47,711 nt of DNA from Bacteroidaceae bacterium. GTDB lineage: Bacteria; Bacteroidota; Bacteroidia; Bacteroidales; Bacteroidaceae. A program made the position numbers and the translations under genes. The DNA lies in contig JAFVTT010000046.1 in assembly GCA_017503065.1 (NCBI GenBank), forward strand, positions 1-47,711. The letters run 5' to 3'. Of the stretch, positions 26,520 through 33,269 are shown piece by piece (positions within the stretch are counted from its first letter, which is position 1; every line of letters begins with the position of its first letter). Below the pieces are notes generated by a model. The model was not told the origin of the DNA and ran no database searches. It worked only from the letters and a program-made list of their open reading frames with translations.

Positions 26520-28190
26520 TTACCACGTAACCCTGATACCAACAGGCAAACTGAACACAACGGGATGCTCCGTCCTGAATGTGCTTACAGAGGTGCTACC
26601 CGGTATGAAGTATTGCATTCCAGGCTCTGCAAACAGACCTATATGCGGTGTAAGCCGGTACTGTACGCCTATGCCGAGGGAAGTTGAGAACTGCCATGGT
26701 GCAGACATCGGAGTCTCCTCCGTTGCCTTTGTCATGCCGTTCAATATGTAGTTTGTCCTCTGCCGTGCATACACGGGAATGTCCATTGTAATTCCGGTTG
26801 TGGCATACACGTTCCACATGCCAACATTATATATATTAAACAGTCCCTTTATAGGAATTCCTATATAGTGCAACCTCTGACTTTCGTTGATGATATTGCC
26901 GTTCATACCCAAGTCAAATTCCGAGGAAAGGGCAGTGTAACTGATACCTGATTCTATACCCCACCTTTCGTTGAGCCAATATTTCATAACAATAGAACAT
27001 GTGAAGGGAACACTATGACGTGAGACCTTGTGCATCTTGTCATCATCCGATGCCATGGCATTATTTAGCGCTATGTTCAAGACTACATCCCTGACATTCT
27101 TGTCAACGGCATTCGGATGATTGGCAATATAAACCATATAGTCGTTCCAGTTGTCTATTGCCGAAGGCAGTGTGGGGAATATACCGCTTTCACCTCCGGG
27201 TAATATGGAAGGCTTATATATATACGGAGAAGTATATGTCGGATTATTGCTTAATTGACCTACATAGGACAATTCTACAGACAACCTGTTTCTTCTTCTC
27301 TCCTTGTCTTTACCGAAATCCATGCTCAGATAGCGTTTGTACGATTGAGGCAGCGCATCCTTCCTGTAGATAATCGTGGAGGTGTCGGCCGGTGTCTCCT
27401 TGACTTCCACGGCCGGTGCCTCTTCTTCTGCCACTGCGGTATCTGCAACTTCCGCCACAAGTTCTTCGGCTATATGATTGGGGCGTGCTTGTGGCTTTTG
27501 AATGGATTCACGGCTTGATTCCATAATCGGTGCCACGCTATCTTGCTGTATCTGCCAATCGTTGTTATCCGCACTTGAAATCTCTTCTCTATGCTCTGAA
27601 GTATGCCTGTCGTGGACAAGCAAAAGAATGATAATAGGAAACAACAGTACAATCATCCAGTACTCCCGCATCATCTTCCGTATCATCTTCTTTGCCCGTG
27701 CCAGTTGTGAAGATGACGAATGCGGTTCTATGGACAACATCGCTGCTATTTCCTTGTGCGACAGACCTTCGAGAACCGACAATCTGAAAACCTTTCCATA
27801 TCCATGTGGAAGATTGTCTACCATGTCCATAACCTTATCCAGCGATAGGCCGCGAATGTCCGTCTCAACGCTGTCCGAAGATGACGTGTCCGTCTCCGCA
27901 CAATTATCCAACGGAACATTGGACGTTTCCTTATAACGGTCGTTATACTTCAGGGTAACATTTCTCGTGATTGCTAAAATCCAGGCATCGGCATTCCCTG
28001 CATCACGCAATCTGTGCATAGAGGTAAGGATGACGATGAATGAGTCGTGAACGACATCGTCCACCGCCGCTTCATCTATTATATACCTGCGACAAACCTT
28101 CCGCATACGCGGGGCGTATGCAGAGTATAGTTCTCCAAATGCGCTTCTGTCTCCTTGTTTACAACGTTCTATAAGGCTCGTTTTATCCAT
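26520..28190 (-). CDS. ECF sigma factor fused through a transmembrane helix to an outer-membrane beta-barrel
   Basis: One uninterrupted frame of 556 codons encodes four regions. Residues ~1-85 are sigma region 2 (LIERCKQGDRSAFGELYSAYAPRMRK, DDVVHDSF, DAWILAITRN). Residues ~115-172 are sigma region 4 (LPHGYGKVFRLSVLEGLSHKEIAAML..., SSSSQLARAKKMIRK). A single hydrophobic helix at ~178-192 (MIVLLFPIIILLLVH) has basic residues on its N side, hence N-in. A ~105-residue linker follows with an Ala/Glu/Pro-rich part (EEEAPAVEVKETPAD). From ~302 to 556 there are alternating beta strands of a PorT-like outer-membrane barrel ending in Trp. I chose ATG 28190 (MDKTSLIERCKQ); an upstream ATG at 28265 would add 25 residues encoded by a tandem repeat. 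No anti-sigma domain is visible. The protein would link the outer membrane to RNA polymerase. Confidence 0.85.
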   Translation of the reverse strand: MDKTSLIERCKQGDRSAFGELYSAYAPRMRKVCRRYIIDEAAVDDVVHDSFIVILTSMHRLRDAGNADAWILAITRNVTLKYNDRYKETSNVPLDNCAETDTSSSDSVETDIRGLSLDKVMDMVDNLPHGYGKVFRLSVLEGLSHKEIAAMLSIEPHSSSSQLARAKKMIRKMMREYWMIVLLFPIIILLLVHDRHTSEHREEISSADNNDWQIQQDSVAPIMESSRESIQKPQARPNHIAEELVAEVADTAVAEEEAPAVEVKETPADTSTIIYRKDALPQSYKRYLSMDFGKDKERRRNRLSVELSYVGQLSNNPTYTSPYIYKPSILPGGESGIFPTLPSAIDNWNDYMVYIANHPNAVDKNVRDVVLNIALNNAMASDDDKMHKVSRHSVPFTCSIVMKYWLNERWGIESGISYTALSSEFDLGMNGNIINESQRLHYIGIPIKGLFNIYNVGMWNVYATTGITMDIPVYARQRTNYILNGMTKATEETPMSAPWQFSTSLGIGVQYRLTPHIGLFAEPGMQYFIPGSTSVSTFRTEHPVVFSLPVGIRVTW

Positions 28191-28191
28191 C

Positions 28192-28233
28192 AACGACTCT
28201 ATGCATCCTTTTAACGACTCTATGCATCCTTTT
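28192..28233. repeat. Tandem 21-bp direct duplication at the sigma/barrel gene start
   Basis: Two perfect 21-bp copies (28192-28212 and 28213-28233) lie directly upstream of the chosen ATG. Each carries, on the minus strand, AAAAGGATGCATAG, so each brings a potential ribosome-binding purine run and an ATG. The ATG in this repeat opens a short frame that ends at 28183, overlapping the sigma-gene start, which allows translational coupling. Confidence 0.9.
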
Positions 28234-28294
28234 ATTATGTCCTGAAACGAATAAAAAGACTGCATGAGTAGGAAAGATTTTTATCTTGTTTTCA

Positions 28295-28434
28295 CGAAAA
28301 ACATCAAATGGCACCCGAAGATGCCATTTGTATAGAAACCCAAAAACACTTCTTACGCCAGTGGAGAGAACGAAAAACATCAAATGGCACCCGAAGATGC
28401 CATTTGTATAGAAACCCAAAAACACTTCTTACGC
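28295..28434. repeat. Exact 64-bp direct repeat carrying a hairpin terminator
   Basis: Copy 1 (28295-28358) and copy 2 (28371-28434) are identical over 64 bp and 76 bp apart start to start. Each contains CAAATGGCA and TGCCATTTG, a perfect 9-bp stem with an 8-nt loop. On the minus strand the stem is followed by ATGTTTTTCG. Copy 2 includes the stop codon of uup. The pair therefore acts as a duplicated terminator after uup, upstream of the sigma/barrel gene. Confidence 0.9.
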
Positions 28435-30249
28435 AAACTCCGAGAGTTCCAGCCAGCGCATGGACTTCTCGTCCAGTTCGTCGTTCAGGAGGGGCAGGCG
28501 CTTGGACATGGCGGTAATCTCGTCCACGCTGGCAGTGCCGCTGCTGAGGGCACTCTCTATGTCGGTCTTCTCCTGCTCCAGGGCCTCGATGTCCTTTTCC
28601 AGTTGCTCGAATTCCTGACGTTCCTTGAAGGTGAGTTTGCGCTTCTTCTCCGTAAGGCGCGGCTTGCCGTTGGCGGACGGGGAGGAGTTTTCCGTTTTCA
28701 CCTTTACGTTTTCCGTTTTCTCAAGGAGTTTCTCCGACTCGCGGAACTGGGTGTAGTTGCCGGGGAAGTCCTTCACAAGGCCGTTACCCTGGAATACAAG
28801 CAGGTGGTCCACCACCTTGTCCATGAAGTAGCGGTCGTGCGACACGATGATGACACAACCCTTGAAGTCCTGCAGATACTGCTCCAGAATCTGCAGGGTG
28901 ACGATGTCCATATCGTTCGTGGGCTCGTCCAGGATGAGAAAGTTGGGATTCTGCATCAGCACCGTACAAAGTTGGAGGCGGCGGCGCTCACCACCGGACA
29001 ACTTGTAGATATAGTTCTGCTGTTGCAGAGGCGTGAACATGAAATGCTGGAGAAACTGCATGGCAGTGAGGTGCTTGCCTCCGCCCAGATCCACATACTC
29101 GGCCACACGGCGCACGGCGTCTATAACCTTCATGCTCTCGTCCACCTGCATGGGTTCCTGGCTGAAATAGCCGAACTTTACCGTCTCGCCTATAACGAAA
29201 CGTCCGCTATCCGGTTGGACAAGGCCGAGGAGAAGTTTCAGGAACGTGCTCTTGCCCGTACCGTTGTTGCCCACGATGCCCATCTTCTCGTAACGTGAGA
29301 AATTGTAGTAGAAATCCTTCAGAATGACCAGTTCTTCCCTACCCTCCCCTGCAGGGAATGACTTGCTGACGTACTCGGCCTCGAAGATCTTGCTTCCGAT
29401 GTAGGTGCTGTTCACCTGCAGGCGCAATTTGTCCTCCTCTATGTGCCGCTTGGCTTTCTTCTCCAGTTCGTAGAATGCCTCTTCGCGGTATCTGGCCTTA
29501 TGGCTGCGGGCCTGCGGAGTGGAGCGCATCCATTCCAGTTCGGTGCGGTACAGGTTGTTGGCTCGCGCTATTTCTGCCCTGGCATTGTCTATGCGTTCCT
29601 GGCGTTTCTCCAGATAGTAGGCATAGTTGCCCCGATACGTGTAGAGTGTCTGGTCGTCCATTTCCAGGATAACGTTGCACACACGGTCCAGGAAGTAGCG
29701 GTCGTGCGTAACCATCAGCAGGGTTATGCACTGGCGGCCGAGATAACCTTCGAGCCATTCTATCATTTCCAGGTCAAGGTGGTTGGTAGGCTCGTCCAGA
29801 ATAAGCAGGTCGGGGTTCTGCAGGAGCACATTGGCCAGAGCCACACGCTTCACCTGTCCGCCGGAAAGGACACCCATCTTGCGTGTGGTGTCGCCGATTT
29901 TCAACTTGCCCAGAATCTGCTTGCTTCTAACCTCCAGGTCCAGAGCCTCTTCCGTGTCGTTGCGGTCCTGACAGGCATGCCAAAAACAGGCATCCATTAC
30001 GCTCATCTCAGAAGGGAACTCGGGTGTCTGGCTCAGGTAGCCCACCCTTATGCCGCTACGCAGGACAACCTCACCCTCGTCCGGCTCGTCCACCCCGGCC
30101 AGGATGTTCAGCAATGTGGTCTTGCCTGTACCGTTCTGCGCTATGAGACCAACGCGCTGTCCCTCGCCTATACCTATACTAATATCATGGAAAAGGGTCT
30201 TGTCGCCTACCCTTCTGGTCAAATCTGTTGCCTGGAGAAATACTTTCAT
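28429..30249 (-). CDS. uup: ABC-F family ATPase Uup
   Basis: This 606-residue soluble protein has two ABC ATPase domains and belongs to the Uup branch of ABC-F proteins, which act on ribosomes and influence branched DNA and transposon excision in E. coli. Domain 1 has AQNGTGKT (37-44, Ala in place of the first Gly), LSGGQ and LILDEPTNHLD. Domain 2 has GNNGTGKS, LSGGE and LILDEPTNDMD. Both sites look intact. After ~500 there is a linker (SPSANGKPRLTEKKRKLT) and the C-terminal coiled-coil DNA-binding domain (FKERQEFEQLEKDIEALEQEK) that defines Uup. It is transcribed divergently from rho. Confidence 0.9.
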   Translation of the reverse strand: MKVFLQATDLTRRVGDKTLFHDISIGIGEGQRVGLIAQNGTGKTTLLNILAGVDEPDEGEVVLRSGIRVGYLSQTPEFPSEMSVMDACFWHACQDRNDTEEALDLEVRSKQILGKLKIGDTTRKMGVLSGGQVKRVALANVLLQNPDLLILDEPTNHLDLEMIEWLEGYLGRQCITLLMVTHDRYFLDRVCNVILEMDDQTLYTYRGNYAYYLEKRQERIDNARAEIARANNLYRTELEWMRSTPQARSHKARYREEAFYELEKKAKRHIEEDKLRLQVNSTYIGSKIFEAEYVSKSFPAGEGREELVILKDFYYNFSRYEKMGIVGNNGTGKSTFLKLLLGLVQPDSGRFVIGETVKFGYFSQEPMQVDESMKVIDAVRRVAEYVDLGGGKHLTAMQFLQHFMFTPLQQQNYIYKLSGGERRRLQLCTVLMQNPNFLILDEPTNDMDIVTLQILEQYLQDFKGCVIIVSHDRYFMDKVVDHLLVFQGNGLVKDFPGNYTQFRESEKLLEKTENVKVKTENSSPSANGKPRLTEKKRKLTFKERQEFEQLEKDIEALEQEKTDIESALSSGTASVDEITAMSKRLPLLNDELDEKSMRWLELSEFA

Positions 30250-30253
30250 AGTG

Positions 30254-30261
30254 CAAAATTA
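30254..30261 (-). promoter_or_regulatory. -7 box of uup
   Basis: On the minus strand TAATTTTG fits TAnnTTTG. It is only 4 nt from the uup ATG, so transcription would begin at or near the start codon, giving a leaderless or nearly leaderless message. No good -33 box is seen, so a more distal promoter cannot be excluded. Confidence 0.35.
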
Positions 30262-30315
30262 ACAATATCTTTCAAAAAAGACATGCAAAGCGCACGTTTT
30301 TACACAAAATTATCG

Positions 30316-30323
30316 TAACTTTG
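30316..30323 (+). promoter_or_regulatory. -7 box of rho
   Basis: TAACTTTG matches TAnnTTTG, putting transcription start ~50 nt before the rho ATG at 30378. The upstream region is T-rich without a perfect TTTG box. Confidence 0.55.
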
Positions 30324-30377
30324 CATTACGAAAATCGGAGCGTAGTGTTTACTCCGTATTCCCCTAACATATTTTTT

Positions 30378-32165
30378 ATGCACACAAAGAGTCAATTGGA
30401 GTCCATGAGTATGGACGAATTGCATGCACTGGCCGCAAAAATTGGCGCAGAGCAGAGCGATGACCAAATTACACTTATTTATAATATTATAGATAAGGAG
30501 AGCGAAGTCGGTTCCATGGAGGTGCCGGCAGAAGCAAAACCCAAGAAGCGCGGACGCAAGTCAAAGGCCGAAAAGGAGGCTGAAGCAGCAAAGCAGCAGG
30601 AACTGCCCCTTGAAATCACAGAGGCACAGGCTGAAACTCCTTCAAACACTACCGAAGAAACGCCACAGCCCAAGAAGCGCGGACGCAAGTCAAAGGCAGA
30701 GAAGGAGAAGGAGGCCGAAGTAGAAAAGGAACTTACAGATGCAACTGTAGAGACGAACGCCGAGGCGGGATCCAAGGAACCCAAGAAGCGCGGACGCAAG
30801 CCAAAGGCCGAGACTGCCGAGGCAGAGAAAGACCAACAACCCGCCAAGCAAGAAGAGACACCGACAGAAGCAATCCCCACTGCCGAGCAGGTTGGATTCA
30901 ATATTACGCGCGACATACGCCCCACCTCCCTAATCCTTGCACAACTTCAGGCAGAAGCTCCTCAGGAAAGTTCTAAAGAAGAAGAAAAGGAAACTTCACC
31001 CCAGGAGCCAGTACCTGTCAAGGCAGAGGAGAAAACCTATTCTTTCGGCGACCTGCTGACGGCAGAGGGCGTTCTGGAAATAAGCAACGAGAATGCTAAC
31101 GGATTCCTGCGCTCCTCCGACTTCAACTACATGCCATCGCCCGATGACATACAGATTACATACCAACAGATAAAGAGTTACGGTCTGAAGACTGGCGACG
31201 TGGTGCGCGGTACCATCAACATGCCTTCGCGTGGCGAAAAATACTACACCATGGGCAAGGTCCTGAGCATAAACGGATGCGACCCTCGTGTCATACGCGA
31301 CCGCTCTCCTTTCGAGAACCTCACACCGCTCTTCCCCGACGAGAAGTTCAACCTGTGCTCCGGCACAAAAGATCCCTTGTCTGTACGTATTGTAGACCTC
31401 TTCGCACCCATCGGCAAGGGGCAGCGCGCCCTCATCGTGGCACAGCCCAAGACGGGTAAGACCATACTGATGAAGGAGATAGCCAACGCCATAGCAAAGA
31501 ACCATCCCGAGGCATACCTGATGATGCTGCTCATAGACGAGCGCCCCGAGGAGGTTACAGACATGGCACGCACCGTAAAGGCCGAGGTGATAGCCTCCAC
31601 CTTCGACGAACCCGCCGAGCGCCACGTGCGCATAGCCGGCATTGTGCTGGAGAAGGCAAAGCGTATGGTGGAATGCGGACACGACGTGGTAATCTTCCTG
31701 GATAGCATCACACGTCTGGCACGTGCCTACAACACCGTCACACCCGCCAGCGGCAAGGTGCTCACCGGTGGTGTGGATGCCAATGCCATGCACAAGCCCA
31801 AGCGGTTCTTTGGTGCCGCACGCAACATAGAAGGAGGCGGTTCGCTGACCATCATCGCCACCGCACTCACCGATACGGGAAGCAAGATGGACGAGGTAAT
31901 CTTTGAGGAGTTCAAGGGCACGGGCAACATGGAACTGCAACTGGACCGCATGCTTGCCAACAAGCGAATCTTCCCTGCCGTGAACATCGTACAGTCAAGC
32001 ACACGACGCGATGACCTGCTTCAGGACAAGATGACACTGGACCGCATGTGGATTCTGCGCAAATTCCTTGCCGACATGAATGCCATAGAGGCCATGACGG
32101 AAATGAAGGACCGCATAGAAAGGACGGAGAACAACGAGGAGTTTCTCGTCTCAATGAATTCATAA
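30378..32165 (+). CDS. rho: Transcription termination factor Rho with long disordered insertion
   Basis: This 595-residue hexameric RNA helicase ends transcription of untranslated RNA. I start at [15 protein letters not shown] (30378); the frame is open 19 codons further upstream, but that part overlaps the promoter. The N-terminal Rho_N helix bundle covers ~1-45. A ~170-residue Lys/Glu/Ala-rich insertion follows, containing three KKRGRK-[SP]-KAE repeats (56, 99, 136) that resemble AT-hooks or RNA-binding basic patches. The RNA-binding cold-shock domain comes next ([10 protein letters not shown], ~242-251), then the ATPase with P-loop AQPKTGKT (~355-362). Enterobacterial Rho (~420 residues) lacks the insertion. 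In gut Bacteroides a comparable region is reported to drive Rho phase separation. Confidence 0.96.
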   Translation: MHTKSQLESMSMDELHALAAKIGAEQSDDQITLIYNIIDKESEVGSMEVPAEAKPKKRGRKSKAEKEAEAAKQQELPLEITEAQAETPSNTTEETPQPKKRGRKSKAEKEKEAEVEKELTDATVETNAEAGSKEPKKRGRKPKAETAEAEKDQQPAKQEETPTEAIPTAEQVGFNITRDIRPTSLILAQLQAEAPQESSKEEEKETSPQEPVPVKAEEKTYSFGDLLTAEGVLEISNENANGFLRSSDFNYMPSPDDIQITYQQIKSYGLKTGDVVRGTINMPSRGEKYYTMGKVLSINGCDPRVIRDRSPFENLTPLFPDEKFNLCSGTKDPLSVRIVDLFAPIGKGQRALIVAQPKTGKTILMKEIANAIAKNHPEAYLMMLLIDERPEEVTDMARTVKAEVIASTFDEPAERHVRIAGIVLEKAKRMVECGHDVVIFLDSITRLARAYNTVTPASGKVLTGGVDANAMHKPKRFFGAARNIEGGGSLTIIATALTDTGSKMDEVIFEEFKGTGNMELQLDRMLANKRIFPAVNIVQSSTRRDDLLQDKMTLDRMWILRKFLADMNAIEAMTEMKDRIERTENNEEFLVSMNS

Positions 32166-32189
32166 ACCACTCTTCATTTTACATAACAC

Positions 32190-32225
32190 AAAGCATGCAT
32201 CCACCAAACTTAGGATGCATGCTTT
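32190..32225 (+). terminator. Terminator stem after rho
   Basis: AAAGCATGCATCC (32190-32202) and GGATGCATGCTTT (32213-32225) form a perfect 13-bp stem with a 10-nt loop, 25 nt after the rho stop. The tail is TTTCTCTGTATTATTTT. Confidence 0.8.
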
Positions 32226-32267
32226 CTCTGTATTATTTTGATTTGGACACCCAAAATTACAAACTTG

Positions 32268-32543
32268 TCAGGACTGGCCAAACTTGGCCGGTCCTTTTTT
32301 ACAACTTAATTGAGACACACTTTTTGAAACAGTATCTGTTATCTTCACCCCCAGGGTATGCATTCCCAGATATTCTGCAGCATCGCTGATGCCAAGCATG
32401 GACACACCCTCCCGTGAAATGAAGCTATGACTACGCAACATTTCAAGAGAATAAGAATTACCATAGTATTTGGCAATCATACGTAGACATGCAGGCCCGC
32501 AGTCCATCATATCTAACTGACTATAAAAAGGGAATTTATCCAT
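32268..32543 (-). pseudogene. Truncated C39 peptidase domain (remnant of a peptide-exporting ABC transporter)
   Basis: The 91-codon frame starts like a C39 bacteriocin-processing peptidase (MDKFPFYSQLDMMDCGPACLRMIAKYYG). The catalytic Cys is in DCGPAC (~residue 15), followed by LRSHSFISREGVSMLGISDAAEYLGMHTLGVKI. The frame then runs into unrelated residues and a terminator at residue ~70. The catalytic His/Asp part, membrane segments and ATPase of the normal ~700-residue transporter are all missing, so this is very likely a deletion remnant. It starts 25 bp after the chimeric outer-membrane-protein remnant on the same strand, as expected for an old operon. Confidence 0.8.
32270..32300 (+). terminator. 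Second terminator after rho, overlapping a broken gene
   Basis: AGGACTGGCC (32270-32279) pairs with GGCCGGTCCT (32286-32295) with one G-U and a 6-nt loop, followed by six T. It forms the last codons of the truncated C39 frame on the other strand, so it probably marks the junction where that gene was cut. Confidence 0.8.
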
Positions 32544-32568
32544 ACACGTCTCCTAGTATATATAATAA

Positions 32569-33129
32569 TTATTTTTTCTTCGTTGCAAAACGATACTTCA
32601 CGCTCAGCATAGCATACCTGCCGAGAGTGTTATTGTATGTATTGGTGAGAGAGGTGGCATCGTACTTGCGGCTGAAGCCGGTGTTCTCATTCAGCAGGTC
32701 GTGGGCAGATATTTCGACAAGAAGATTCTTTCCTTTCAAAAAGTGGCGTTCGATAGAGAAGTCCATCATGAGCCAGTCCATGCGCTTGCGGATTGTGACA
32801 AAGAGGCTTGGATCGAACACGGGCTTGGTGGTGTATTCAGGCAAACCGCACATGTATTGCATGTAGGGATTCTCCTGAATCATCTGGATGGTTTCTTCAT
32901 CGCCAAGGTTTAGCTTGTGCTTGATGATCATGGCACCAATGATGAGACGGGCAGGTTTGTTTCCTGCACCTTTGACCTGGTTGTTGAGTTTGGAATTGTA
33001 CCTCTTTTCTATCTCTGCCCAAGGAAGAAGGTCGCCAAGCATAACCCAACGGTTGGTCTTGTCCAGCTCTTCAAGGGAAGAGCGGAACAGGTCGAAGGTC
33101 AGTTGCTTATTCTGGGACGTAAACTTCAT
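32569..33129 (-). pseudogene. Chimera: transposase N-terminus joined in frame to the end of an outer-membrane beta-barrel
   Basis: The first ~115 of 186 codons match the start of an IS5/IS1182-type transposase (YNSKLNNQVKGAGNKPARLIIGAMIIKHKLNL, DEETIQMIQENPYMQYM, FDPSLFVTIRKRM). The DDE catalytic part is absent. From about residue 118 the sequence becomes DWLMMDFSIERHFLKGKNLLVEISAHDLLNEN...RYAMLSVKYRF, which matches the C-terminal strands of the intact outer-membrane protein next door (FLKGKLIVKLDAIDILNQ...RYAMFRVAYKF). The junction is near 32765-32795. Most likely an insertion sequence entered a second barrel gene and a deletion then fused both remnants. The product is not expected to work as either parent. 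Confidence 0.82.
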
Positions 33130-33269
33130 CTTACTCAGATTTTAACTCTACAAAGGTACAACATTTATGTTAAACAAACAAATATAAAGTGTTATAAATA
33201 ACTAAATGTCAGATAAATAAATATTATTCAGTAAACACTAAATATAATAAGTAGGCAATAGCCACCGTG

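Noticed and set aside
28183..28425. 80-codon minus-strand frame between uup and the sigma/barrel gene
   Set aside because: It runs through both copies of the terminator repeat and the 21-bp repeat, so its repeated peptide is a by-product; at most its end may couple translation to the sigma gene.
28295..28434. CRISPR-like array
   Set aside because: Only two 64-bp copies with a 12-bp gap; no further units and no cas genes.
28384..29298. 304-codon plus-strand frame opposite uup
   Set aside because: Antisense shadow; starts inside the 64-bp repeat and has no recognisable domain.
32569..33129. Functional transposase or complete insertion sequence
   Set aside because: The DDE domain and the left end are absent; only the first ~115 codons remain.
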